Origin: Microbacterium aurum
GTDB taxonomy: Bacteria; Actinomycetota; Actinomycetes; Actinomycetales; Microbacteriaceae
Reading direction: 5' to 3'
NCBI RefSeq assembly: GCF_016907815.1
Contig: NZ_JAFBCQ010000001.1
Location: 186,001-250,000, forward strand
DNA length: 64,000 nucleotides
Made by a program: the position numbers and the translations under genes. Of this stretch, positions 16,370 through 24,553 are shown piece after piece. The notes under the pieces were generated by a model. The model made no database searches and had not been told where the DNA came from. It saw only the letters and a program-made list of their open reading frames with translations. Each line of letters starts with the position of its first letter. Within the stretch, counting starts at the first letter, position 1.

Positions 16370-16421
16370 GCACCGATCGTGGCACGAGAGCCCGCGATCA
16401 CGACCGCGCGGCAACTGCGCT

Positions 16422-16486
16422 TGTCAAAGATTCTTGACACGTCTCGATCACCTGCCCTACCTTAGCCATGTCAAGAAAACTTGACA
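16422..16486 (+). promoter_or_regulatory. Autoregulated promoter with two TGTCAA-N6-TTGACA operators
   Basis: Two palindromes with identical arms, TGTCAA-N6-TTGACA, occur at 16422-16439 and 16469-16486, 47 bp apart. The TTGACA of the first can serve as a -35 box, with TACCTT as the -10 after about 18 bp; the second then lies on the transcription start region. A dimeric XRE repressor bound to both would block the promoter. The XRE gene in the operon it drives is the obvious candidate. Confidence 0.65.
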
Positions 16487-16501
16487 CACGGAGGAGGGCT
16501 C

Positions 16502-16930
16502 ATGTCGTACGAAGAGAAGAACACGTGGTCGCTCGGCATCATCGCCGTGCTCGGCTACGCGGCGTACCTCGTCATGGCGTTCGTCGTCGGCGACGGCCCT
16601 CTCGACCCGGACACCTACATGTGGCCGATGGTGTGGGCGATCGGCGGCGGAATCGTCGCGGGTATCGTCGCCGGCATCCTGATCGGCATGGCGAGCGGCG
16701 GCTCGATGCGACGCGGAGCGACGATGAGCGACCGGCGCGACCGAGAGATCGGCTGGGCCGGCTCGCGCGTCGGCAACTCGTTCATCGTCATCGGCGGCAT
16801 CGGCGCGCTCATCCTGTGCTTCGTCGACGCGCCGCACGTCCTGATCGCCAACACGCTCTACCTCGGCTTCGTGCTCGCCGCGATCCTCGAGACGACCACG
16901 AAGATCGTGATCTACCGCAGGGGATTCTGA
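16502..16930 (+). CDS. Four-helix integral membrane protein of unknown function
   Basis: A 142-residue protein with four hydrophobic segments: about 10-30, 45-68, 93-112 and 115-133. The loop between helices 2 and 3 is basic and hydrophilic. No catalytic motif is visible. The ATG at 16502 follows GGAGGAGG. It ends one base before the GTG of the XRE regulator gene, so the two are cotranscribed, a common arrangement of small membrane protein plus cytoplasmic HTH regulator. Confidence 0.75.
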   Translation: MSYEEKNTWSLGIIAVLGYAAYLVMAFVVGDGPLDPDTYMWPMVWAIGGGIVAGIVAGILIGMASGGSMRRGATMSDRRDREIGWAGSRVGNSFIVIGGIGALILCFVDAPHVLIANTLYLGFVLAAILETTTKIVIYRRGF

Positions 16931-16931
16931 C

Positions 16932-17174
16932 GTGGTCAAACCGACACGAGTGAGCAATCGCATTCGCGCCCTCCGCGCCGCAGCGGGCGAGCTGACCCAA
17001 GCTGAGCTCGCCGACCGCATCGGCGTCACCCGACAGACCGTCAACGCGATCGAGCAGGGCAAGTACTCGCCCTCGCTCGAGGTGGCGTTCCAGATCGCCC
17101 AGGTCTTCGGCGTGGGCCTCGACGACGTCTTCCACTACGGCCCGAACCCCCACGATCAGGAGACCCCGAAATGA
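16932..17174 (+). CDS. Small XRE-family transcriptional regulator
   Basis: An 80-residue protein consisting of one helix-turn-helix: AELADRIGVTRQTVNAIEQGKYSPSLEVAFQIAQVFG. It belongs to the short XRE group found next to small membrane proteins. It most likely binds the two TGTCAA-N6-TTGACA sites in front of the operon and represses its own transcription. The start is a GTG at 16932, and the stop overlaps the oxidoreductase start as ATGA. Confidence 0.85.
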   Translation: MVKPTRVSNRIRALRAAAGELTQAELADRIGVTRQTVNAIEQGKYSPSLEVAFQIAQVFGVGLDDVFHYGPNPHDQETPK

Positions 17175-18130
17175 GAGCAGTCGTCCGCCGGGAGTACGGT
17201 GACACCTCCGTCCTCCACGTCGAAGACGTCGCCGAACCCGCCCTCGAGCCGGGCCACGTCATCATCGACGTCGCCGCGGCCGGCGTGAACATGGCCGAAT
17301 GGCACCTCATGGCGGGGCGGCCGAGCGTCGCACGCCTCGCCCTCGGCATCCGCCGCCCGAAACTACCGGTGCTGGGGCAGGATGTCGCGGGCGTCGTGAG
17401 CGACGTCGGCGAAGGCGTCACACGGTTCGCCGTCGGCGACGCGGTCTTCGGTTCGGCGAAAGGATCGTGGGCAGAGCGCGCCGCCGCGAACGCCGACCTC
17501 CTGCAGCCCCTCCCGCCGGCGACGAGCTTCGAGCAGGCGGCGGCGGTGCCGATGTCGGGCTACACGGCCCTCCAGGCACTCCGGGCGGTGGGTGACGTCG
17601 AAGGTCGATCGGTCGCCATCACCGGCGCGGGCGGCGGCGTCGGTTCGTACGCCGTCCAGCTGGCGGCAGCGCGCGGCGCCCACGTCACGGCCGTCTGCAG
17701 CGCCGCGAAGGCGGAGTTCGTGCGCGACCTCGGCGCCCACGAGGTCATCGACTACACGACGACCGACCCCACCGATCCGGGCCGCGCTACGCGGCACTTC
17801 GACGCCGTCCTCGACTTCGCCGGAGGCCTCCCCCTCACGCGCTGGCGGCGCGGCATCACGCCGGGCGGACGGCTCGTCCTCGGCGGGGCGGAGAACGGCG
17901 GCCCCGTGCTCGGCCCCTTGGCACGCTCCCTGCAGGCCCCGTTCACGAGGGGGCTCAAGGCCACCACGCTCGTGGCGACGAGCAACGGCGACGACATCGC
18001 CGCCGTTGCTCTCGGGGGCGGTACCCTCCGCTCGACCCGCACCGCGACGTACACGTTCGCGCAGGCGGCGCAGGCGGTCGACGCCCTGTGCGCCGCGATC
18101 CACCCCGGAAAGATCGTCCTCGTCCCCTGA
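17171..18130 (+). CDS. NAD(P)-dependent alcohol dehydrogenase / quinone oxidoreductase (MDR family)
   Basis: A 319-residue zinc-independent medium-chain dehydrogenase. The N-terminal GroES-like half includes PVLGQDVAGVVSDVGEGV. The Rossmann half has VAITGAGGGVGSYAVQLAAARGAHV, the NADPH-binding loop typical of quinone reductases and enone reductases. The catalytic zinc Cys/His set of true alcohol dehydrogenases is missing. The start overlaps the XRE gene by ATGA, so it is the third gene of that operon. The substrate cannot be predicted. Confidence 0.82.
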   Translation: MRAVVRREYGDTSVLHVEDVAEPALEPGHVIIDVAAAGVNMAEWHLMAGRPSVARLALGIRRPKLPVLGQDVAGVVSDVGEGVTRFAVGDAVFGSAKGSWAERAAANADLLQPLPPATSFEQAAAVPMSGYTALQALRAVGDVEGRSVAITGAGGGVGSYAVQLAAARGAHVTAVCSAAKAEFVRDLGAHEVIDYTTTDPTDPGRATRHFDAVLDFAGGLPLTRWRRGITPGGRLVLGGAENGGPVLGPLARSLQAPFTRGLKATTLVATSNGDDIAAVALGGGTLRSTRTATYTFAQAAQAVDALCAAIHPGKIVLVP

Positions 18131-18272
18131 CCGGCGCTGCCGACACGGGCGATTCCGGCGAGGCATCCTGAATCAACGAACGTGAGGAACCCCCCGGCCT
18201 GACGGTGATTCGTCGCCCCCGACCCCTATGATGAGCGCGGCGCCCGCATGCGCCGCGAACCGGGGGACGAAC

Positions 18273-19430
18273 ATGGGCACACGTCGCGGACACCTCACGC
18301 CGTGGACGCGCACCGCATGGGCGGCGCTCATCGTCGTCGCCGCGACGACGATGACGGCCTGCGGCACGGCAGGAGCGACGACGGATGCCTCGACGCAGAC
18401 CCCGTCCGAGGCGCCGACCCCGACCCCGACGCCGCTGACCCCCGTCGAGCAGCTGCTCGCCGACAACGCCGCCACACCCGGGGCGTGCGCCGTGAGCTTC
18501 ACGCTCGACGGGGCAACCCTCGACCCGCAGCTGCAGATCCAGGACCGGCTCTACGACCACCTGCCGATCCCCCGCGCCGACGGGCGCGCCTTCGCCGGCT
18601 GGTACGCCGATGCGGCGACGGCGGCCGCGGCATCCGCCGACCCCGCCACCGGCGCCGGCAACCCCGCCACGCGCGTCAACGGCTCCGACCTCGTTGCGTG
18701 CACCGATCAGCAGGTGACGCTGTACGGCGCGTGGACGACGCCGGACGCGGTGACCGCGGCGAAGGCGCGGATCCCGATCCTCATGTACCACCAGTTCACC
18801 GACAAGCCCGAGGGCGAGAGCGGATGGCTGCGCGGCAACTACTCCTACATCGAGGACTACCGCGCCTCGATGCAGTACATCAAGGACTCCGCGTTCTACC
18901 TCCCGACGTGGGACGAGCTGAGCGCGTTCATCGACGGCGCCCTGTACCTGCCCGACCACTCCGTCATCATCACCGACGACGACGCCGACCCCACGTGGCT
19001 CACGATGGCCTCGCCCATCAACGAGCAGCTCCAGGTGATGGCGACCTCCTTCGACATCACCGGCGACGGGGCCGTGCCGCAGAACCGGTTCATCCTGCCC
19101 CGCTCGCACACGAACAACATGCACACCGCCGGCGCCAACGGCAAAGGCCAGATGGTCAACCTCACCCCCGAGGAGATCGCCGCCGACATGACCGCCTCCG
19201 CCGAGGCGCTGCGCGGCATCGGCGTCACCGCCGGCGCGACCGAGATCATGGCCTACCCGTACGGGCACTACGACGACCGATCCAAGCAGGGCCTCACGAT
19301 GGCCGGGTTCGAGATGGCGCGGACGATCGAGCAGGGCTACGTCTCGGTCGGCTCCGACAAGCTCGCGCTGCCGTGCGTGCGCATCAACTTCGGCATGGGC
19401 GTGGCCGCTCTGAAGGACCTCATCGGGTGA
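18273..19430 (+). CDS. Secreted polysaccharide-deacetylase-like lipoprotein
   Basis: A 385-residue protein with a signal sequence and lipobox (MTACG), then a Thr/Pro-rich linker (residues about 30-60) that would span the wall. The C-terminal part has the NodB-type deacetylase layout: SVIITDDDAD (first metal Asp pair), RSHTNNMH (metal His) and MAYPYGHYDD. The first motif differs from the usual TFDD, so activity is not certain. The ATG at 18273 places a normal signal peptide at the N-terminus; an ATG 45 bases upstream is also in frame. It may modify cell-wall glycan. Confidence 0.7.
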   Translation: MGTRRGHLTPWTRTAWAALIVVAATTMTACGTAGATTDASTQTPSEAPTPTPTPLTPVEQLLADNAATPGACAVSFTLDGATLDPQLQIQDRLYDHLPIPRADGRAFAGWYADAATAAAASADPATGAGNPATRVNGSDLVACTDQQVTLYGAWTTPDAVTAAKARIPILMYHQFTDKPEGESGWLRGNYSYIEDYRASMQYIKDSAFYLPTWDELSAFIDGALYLPDHSVIITDDDADPTWLTMASPINEQLQVMATSFDITGDGAVPQNRFILPRSHTNNMHTAGANGKGQMVNLTPEEIAADMTASAEALRGIGVTAGATEIMAYPYGHYDDRSKQGLTMAGFEMARTIEQGYVSVGSDKLALPCVRINFGMGVAALKDLIG

Positions 19431-19577
19431 GCCGCGGCACCCGCCGCGGCCGTGGGTGAACGACACGTGACACCTGTATGTCGCATAACGAACTGACAGA
19501 TCACACACAGGACAGGCCGTAAGACCGGCCGTTACGCTGAGACGATCCCGTCCCCCAGACGATCGTGAGCCGCCGAC

Positions 19578-20711
19578 ATGGAACTGTCCGTCATCGTCCC
19601 CACCTTCAACGAGGGGCCGAACGTCGCCGAGCTGGTCCGTCGCATCGGAGCGGCCCTGGCCGGGACGGACTTCGAGATCGTCTTCGTCGACGACTCCACC
19701 GATGAGACCCCCGATGTCATCGCTCAGGTGGCGGATGCCGCGGACTTCTCGGTCCGGCTCATCCACCGCGATGCCCCCGACGCGGGCCTCGGCGGAGCCG
19801 TCCTGGAGGGCTTCCAGGCCGCGCGGGCGCGGTGGTGCCTGGTCATGGACGGCGACCTGCAGCATCCGCCCGAGGACATCCCCCGCATGGTCGACCGCGC
19901 CGCCCGCGGCGACGTCGACGTCGTCGTCGCCAGCCGCTACATCGCCGGCGGCACCTCGGGGGGCCTCGCCGGCGCCACCCGCACGGCGGTCTCGCGCGCC
20001 TCGACGGCGCTGACGAAGTCGATGTTCCCGCGGAAGCTGCACGGCTGCTCCGACCCGATGACGGGGTTCTTCCTCGTCGACCGCGACGCGGTGGAGCTGG
20101 ATCAGCTGCGCCCGCGCGGGTTCAAGATCCTGCTGGAGATCCTCGCCCGCCGGCAGATGCGCGTCGGCGAGATCCCCTTCGCGTTCGCGACCCGGTTCGC
20201 CGGCGAGTCGAAGGCGTCGTTCAGGCAGGGCATCCGCTTCCTCACGCAGCTCGCGATGCTCCGGTTCGGCCGCATGTCGGCATTCGCGCTCGTCGGCGGC
20301 GTCGGGGCGATCGCCAACCTCATCATCATGTGGGGGCTCATCCGCCTCGGCATGGAGTACGTCGTCGCGGCGATCATCGCGAGCGAGATCACGATCATCG
20401 CGAACTTCCTGCTGCTGGAGTACCTCGTCTTCGCCGACATGCGCGCCGAGTCCGGTCGCATGCGGTCGCGGTTCATCAAGTCGTTCACGTTCAACAACAT
20501 CGAGGCCCTCGTGCGCATCCCGGTGATGAGCGTCCTCGTCGAGAGCGCGCACGTGCCGAGCGTCCTGGCCGCCGCCCTGACACTCCTCGCCGCGTTCGTC
20601 GTCCGCTTCGTCTTCCACGCCCTCGTCGTCTACGCCCCCAAGCGCATGGCGGCGGTCGCGGCCGCCGAACCGGCCGTCGCCCAGGCGGGCGGACGTACGC
20701 TGGAGTCATGA
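19578..20711 (+). CDS. GT2 glycosyltransferase (dolichol-phosphate-mannose-synthase-like) fused to GtrA domain
   Basis: A 377-residue two-domain protein. Residues 1-230 form a DPM1-type GT-A domain with SVIVPTFNEGPN, FVDDSTD and the metal motif MDGDLQHPPE. Residues about 235-370 hold four membrane helices of the GtrA family (FALVGGVGAIANLI, and a basic-flanked last pair). Such fusions transfer a sugar from a nucleotide donor to a polyprenyl phosphate and help move it across the membrane for later glycosylation. The stop overlaps the glutaredoxin gene as ATGA. Confidence 0.88.
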   Translation: MELSVIVPTFNEGPNVAELVRRIGAALAGTDFEIVFVDDSTDETPDVIAQVADAADFSVRLIHRDAPDAGLGGAVLEGFQAARARWCLVMDGDLQHPPEDIPRMVDRAARGDVDVVVASRYIAGGTSGGLAGATRTAVSRASTALTKSMFPRKLHGCSDPMTGFFLVDRDAVELDQLRPRGFKILLEILARRQMRVGEIPFAFATRFAGESKASFRQGIRFLTQLAMLRFGRMSAFALVGGVGAIANLIIMWGLIRLGMEYVVAAIIASEITIIANFLLLEYLVFADMRAESGRMRSRFIKSFTFNNIEALVRIPVMSVLVESAHVPSVLAAALTLLAAFVVRFVFHALVVYAPKRMAAVAAAEPAVAQAGGRTLES

Positions 20712-20965
20712 CCTCCGACACCCCCATCACGATGTTCGGCGCGGACTGGTGCCGCGACTGCATCCGCACCAAGAAGCAGCTCGACGACCTGGGCATCGCC
20801 TACACGTACGTCGACCTCGTCGCCGAGCCGGCCGCCGCCGACGTCGCACGCGAGATCTCCGGGCGCACCAACATCCCCGTCGTCGTGTACCCCGACGCGT
20901 CGCACCACGTCGAGCCGACCAACGCCGACGTCGAGGCGAAGCTGCGGGAGCTCTCCCTCATCTGA
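20708..20965 (+). CDS. Glutaredoxin / mycoredoxin-like thiol oxidoreductase
   Basis: An 85-residue thioredoxin-fold protein with the redox-active WCRDC motif near residue 15, the cis-Pro region TNIPVVVY, and a short C-terminal helix. In Actinobacteria proteins of this size commonly act as mycoredoxins that reduce mycothiol mixed disulfides; that specificity is inferred. The start overlaps the glycosyltransferase stop (ATGA). Confidence 0.85.
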   Translation: MTSDTPITMFGADWCRDCIRTKKQLDDLGIAYTYVDLVAEPAAADVAREISGRTNIPVVVYPDASHHVEPTNADVEAKLRELSLI

Positions 20966-21002
20966 CCGCGGCGGCCCGCGCGGTGACCGTTAGGGTGGCC
21001 GC

Positions 21003-22466
21003 ATGGGCATCGATGCACCGGTCCTGCGCGGGGGCAGGCTCTCGCGCGCGACCATCTCGACCTACGCCGCGGGCTCGATCGGCACCGGCGGGTTCGCGAC
21101 CCTGCCCGGCCTCGTCCTCACCTATTACCTGACGGACAGCCTCGGCGTCGCCGCCCTCATGGCCGGCGTCATCGTGACCGTCGCGAAGGTCTGGGACGTC
21201 GTCATCGACCCCGTCGTCGGCGCGCTGTCCGACGCCGACCTCGCCCGGCACGGCTCTCGCCGGCGCCTCATGCTCGTCGGCGCGATCAGCCTGCCGGTGC
21301 TCTTCGCCCTCACCTTCGCGGTGCCGCCCGCCCTCGCCCCGGCCGCCGGCGCCGTCTGGGTGCTCGTGGCGTTCGTCCTCACCGCGACGGCGTTCAGCCT
21401 GTTCCAGGTGCCCTACATCGCCTTGCCGGCCGAGCTCACCGACCGCTACGACGAGCGCACCCGGCTGCTCACCTGGCGCGTCGTGGTGCTGACCTTCGCC
21501 ATCCTGCTGTTCGGCGCGGGCGGCCCGCTCCTGCGCAAGGCGACCGGCGACCCGACGACCGGATACCTGCTGATGGGCGTCGTCGCGGGCGTCACGATCG
21601 GGCTCGGGATGCTGGTGGCCACCGCGGTCGCCCGGCGCGGGCTCCGTGCCCGCTCCGCGATGGCCGCCGCCGGCACGAGCGCCGCCGAGCAGGCGAGCCT
21701 CGTCGCGGACAGCGTCGGGGAGCCCCCGGTGCACCCGATCGGGCGCGATGCCTCGACGCCGGGTGGCGGCATCCGCGATAACTTCCGCGCCGCCTTCGAG
21801 ACGCTGCGCCGCAGTCAGCCCTTCCGTGCGCTGCTGCTGACCTTCGTCCTGCAGGCGCTCGCCACCGGTCTCATGCTCGCCGGGGCGCAGTATCTGGCGA
21901 CGTGGGTGCTGCGCAGCGAAGACGCCGTCACGCTGCTGTTCGTCGCGCTCATCGCGCCGGCACTCGTGGCCGCTCCGGCGTGGGGCGTGCTCGCGCGCCG
22001 TATCGGCAAGGAGCGCGCGTTCGCGCTCGCGGCGACGCTCTTCCTCGTCGCGGCGGGCTCCACGGTCGTCGCGCTGTGGGCGCCGGGGACGTGGCTCTAC
22101 GCGTCGGTCGCCGTCGCCGGCATCGCCTACGCGGGCATGCAGTCGCTGCCGATGGCGATGCTCCCCGACGTCATCAGCCACGACGCGCGCCTGCACGGCC
22201 CGGGTCGGGCGGGGGCGTTCGGCGGGGTGTGGACGGCGGGCGAGACGACCGGGTTCGCGCTCGGCGCGACCGTCCTCGCCGTCGTGCTGGCGGCGTCCGG
22301 CTACGTCGAGCGGACCGCGGGCGAGAACGTGACCCAGCCGGATGCCGCGGTCGCGGGCATCGTGCTGAGTTTCAGCGTGCTGCCGGCCGCCCTCGTGCTG
22401 CTGAGCCTCATCCCCCTCGCCCGGTACCGGCTGCGGCGGGACGACATCGAGTCGCACGCCGGCTGA
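21003..22466 (+). CDS. MFS transporter, GPH/MFS_2-like
   Basis: A 487-residue membrane protein with about twelve transmembrane helices. The N-terminal section TLPGLVLTYYLTDSLGV and DVVIDPVVGALSD is typical of the glycoside-pentoside-hexuronide cation symporter branch (MFS_2). A central cytoplasmic loop of about 60 residues (around 215-265) separates the halves. The likely role is sodium- or proton-coupled sugar uptake, but substrate and direction are unknown. It stands 37 bp after the glutaredoxin gene. Confidence 0.85.
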   Translation: MGIDAPVLRGGRLSRATISTYAAGSIGTGGFATLPGLVLTYYLTDSLGVAALMAGVIVTVAKVWDVVIDPVVGALSDADLARHGSRRRLMLVGAISLPVLFALTFAVPPALAPAAGAVWVLVAFVLTATAFSLFQVPYIALPAELTDRYDERTRLLTWRVVVLTFAILLFGAGGPLLRKATGDPTTGYLLMGVVAGVTIGLGMLVATAVARRGLRARSAMAAAGTSAAEQASLVADSVGEPPVHPIGRDASTPGGGIRDNFRAAFETLRRSQPFRALLLTFVLQALATGLMLAGAQYLATWVLRSEDAVTLLFVALIAPALVAAPAWGVLARRIGKERAFALAATLFLVAAGSTVVALWAPGTWLYASVAVAGIAYAGMQSLPMAMLPDVISHDARLHGPGRAGAFGGVWTAGETTGFALGATVLAVVLAASGYVERTAGENVTQPDAAVAGIVLSFSVLPAALVLLSLIPLARYRLRRDDIESHAG

Positions 22467-22532
22467 CACGGCGTGCCGCCGACATAGACTGAGCGCGCCG
22501 GCAGCGGCGCGAACGGAATCGAAGGAGAAGCC

Positions 22533-24308
22533 GTGGCCACGAGCGGACACACGACGAAGGCACCCCAGTCCGCGGCGGACGAGGGACTCGCGGCCGACGT
22601 GCGCGCACCCCTGGACGCCGCGATCACCGAGCTGCGGACCGGCGCCCGCGCCTGGAGCCTGCTGAGCCTCGGGCAGCGCCGCACGCTGATGCAGCGGCTG
22701 CGTGTGTCCACTGGGGCCGTCGCCGCGGAGTGGGTCGATACCGCGGCGACGTCCAAGGGACTCGCCCCCGGACATCCGCTGCGCGGCGAGGAGTGGCTGT
22801 CGGGGCCGTACGCGGCGCTCGTCGCGCTCGACGCGTATGCCGACACGCTCGGCGCCCTCGCGGCGGGCCGCTCGCCGATCGAGAAGGCACGGCTCGGCAC
22901 CGCCCCCGGCGGGCGCACGGTCGTCCACACGTCGCCGCTGACGGCGACCGACCGGCTGCTGCTGTCGGGCTACTCCACCGAGGTCTGGCTGCAGCCGGGC
23001 GTCACGGCCGCCGAGGCGCGACGCACCGCCGGGCTCGGACAGCGCGAGCCCGCCGCCTCCGGCGGCGTGGGCCTCGTGCTCGGGGCCGGCAACATCACCT
23101 CGATCCCGTACCTCGACGTGCTGTACGAGCTGGTCGCCTTCAACCGCGTGTCGATCCTCAAGGTGAACCCGACGCAGGACGCGATGGTGCCGATCTTCGA
23201 GCGGGCGCTCGCGCCGCTCATCGAGCCGGGGTTCCTGCGCATCGTTCGCGGCGGCGGCGACGTCGGCGCCTATCTCACGCAGCATCCGTCGATCTCGCAC
23301 GTGCACATCACCGGATCGGAGGCGACCTTCCGCGCCATCGTCTGGGGAACCGGCGGCGCGGCGACCCGTCGGCGGCGGGAGGGGCGACCCCTGCTGAAGG
23401 CGCCCATCTCGGCGGAGCTCGGCGGCGTCTCGCCCATCATCGTGGTGCCCGGATCGTGGTCGCGTGCCGACCTGCGCTTCCAGGCCGAGCACATCGTGAC
23501 GATGCGTCTGCACAACAGCGGGCACAACTGCATCGCCGGCCAGGTCGTGCTGATCTCGGCGGACTGGCCGCAGCGGCGGGAGTTCCTGCATGAGCTGCGC
23601 ACCGCGTACGACCGGGCCCCCTCGCGCCCGGTCTGGTACCCGCACAGCCAGAGCCGGCTCGACGCCGCGCGCGCCTCGTATCCGGATGCCGCGTGGTGCG
23701 GCGGCGGGACGCGCGCGCTCGTGGAGACCACCGAGACCGACGCCGCCGACCTGGAGACCACCGAGTACTTTGCGCCGGTGCTGGGAGTTGTGACCCTGCC
23801 GGGCACGGGGCAGGAGTTCCTCGACGCGGCGGTCCACCACGCCAACGACCGGCTGACCGGGACGCTGGGCGCGAACGTCCTGATCGACCCGGTCACGCAG
23901 GCCGCGCTCGGCGACGGCGTGGAGCATGCGATCGCTGAACTGCGCTACGGGACCGTCGCCCTGAACGCCTGGACCGCGTTCGGCTTCCTCACCCCGACCG
24001 CCACATGGGGCGCCTACCCCGGCGGCACGCTGGAACATGCCCCGAGCGGCATGGGCGTCGTCCACAACGCCTTCCTACTCGATGGCGTGGAGCGCACGGT
24101 GGTCCGCGGTCCCTTCCGACCGTTCCCGCGGTCGGTGTCGTCGATGATCGGCGGCCGCGCGCTGTCGCAGGGCTCGGTGCTGCCGAAGCCGCCGTGGTTC
24201 GTCACGTCTCGGACCGGCGCGGCGGTGTGCGAGGGGTTCACGCGATTTCGCATCGACGGCGACTGGGCGAAGATGGCGGTCACGCTCATGAAGGCGTTCG
24301 GTGCCTGA
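22533..24308 (+). CDS. Aldehyde dehydrogenase family protein
   Basis: A 591-residue protein with the aldehyde dehydrogenase fold. Visible elements are GLVLGAGNITSIPYLDVL (cofactor region), HITGSEATF, the Glu motif AELGGVSPII and the catalytic Cys in HNSGHNCIAGQV. It is about 100 residues longer than typical enzymes, mainly at the two ends, a form common in Actinobacteria. The GTG at 22533 is preceded by GAAGGAG. The gene is convergent with the DEAD-box helicase gene. Confidence 0.85.
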   Translation: MATSGHTTKAPQSAADEGLAADVRAPLDAAITELRTGARAWSLLSLGQRRTLMQRLRVSTGAVAAEWVDTAATSKGLAPGHPLRGEEWLSGPYAALVALDAYADTLGALAAGRSPIEKARLGTAPGGRTVVHTSPLTATDRLLLSGYSTEVWLQPGVTAAEARRTAGLGQREPAASGGVGLVLGAGNITSIPYLDVLYELVAFNRVSILKVNPTQDAMVPIFERALAPLIEPGFLRIVRGGGDVGAYLTQHPSISHVHITGSEATFRAIVWGTGGAATRRRREGRPLLKAPISAELGGVSPIIVVPGSWSRADLRFQAEHIVTMRLHNSGHNCIAGQVVLISADWPQRREFLHELRTAYDRAPSRPVWYPHSQSRLDAARASYPDAAWCGGGTRALVETTETDAADLETTEYFAPVLGVVTLPGTGQEFLDAAVHHANDRLTGTLGANVLIDPVTQAALGDGVEHAIAELRYGTVALNAWTAFGFLTPTATWGAYPGGTLEHAPSGMGVVHNAFLLDGVERTVVRGPFRPFPRSVSSMIGGRALSQGSVLPKPPWFVTSRTGAAVCEGFTRFRIDGDWAKMAVTLMKAFGA

Positions 24309-24347
24309 TCGCCCCGGCTGCTCGCTCGCTCGCGTCGGTGACGCGCA

Positions 24348-24425
24348 GAAACTCCACGGATCCGCGGTCGGAACGGCGCGGAGCGCCCGGAATCCGGGCG
24401 GCGCGGCACAGATCCGTGGAGTTTC
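24348..24425. repeat. Perfect 15-bp inverted repeat between convergent genes (terminator-like)
   Basis: GAAACTCCACGGATC (24348-24362) and GATCCGTGGAGTTTC (24411-24425) are perfect complements around a 48-bp centre, which contains a second palindrome GCCCGGAATCCGGGC. It begins 40 bp after the aldehyde dehydrogenase stop. A bidirectional transcription terminator or a REP-type element is likely. There is no T-run. Confidence 0.7.
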
Positions 24426-24440
24426 GGCGGGCGGTCCGGT

Positions 24441-24553
24441 CGGCCGGCGGCCGGGGCGGGGTCAGCCGGCGCCCGGGCCGGGTCAGCCGCCGGCCGGGGC
24501 GGGGTCGGCCGGCGCGCGCGCCGGGGTCAGCCGGCGGCCGGGCCGGGGTCAGC
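24441..24553. repeat. Degenerate GC-rich tandem repeat ending in the helicase stop codon
   Basis: Five imperfect copies of a unit beginning GGGTCAGCCGGCG and continuing in CCGGGCC-type sequence occupy the 3' flank of the helicase gene. The last copy supplies the helicase TGA stop (24549-24551). The array is entirely G/C with few A or T bases. It may be a slippage product and is a likely place for assembly error. Confidence 0.6.

Noticed and set aside
20958..24065. A 1035-codon antisense frame over the MFS and aldehyde dehydrogenase genes.
   Set aside because: The translation is Arg/Gly/His-rich low complexity; the plus strand has intact motifs of both families.
24441..24553. A possible origin or regulatory iteron array.
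   Set aside because: Copies are irregular, purely GC and end in the helicase stop codon; simple slippage is more likely.
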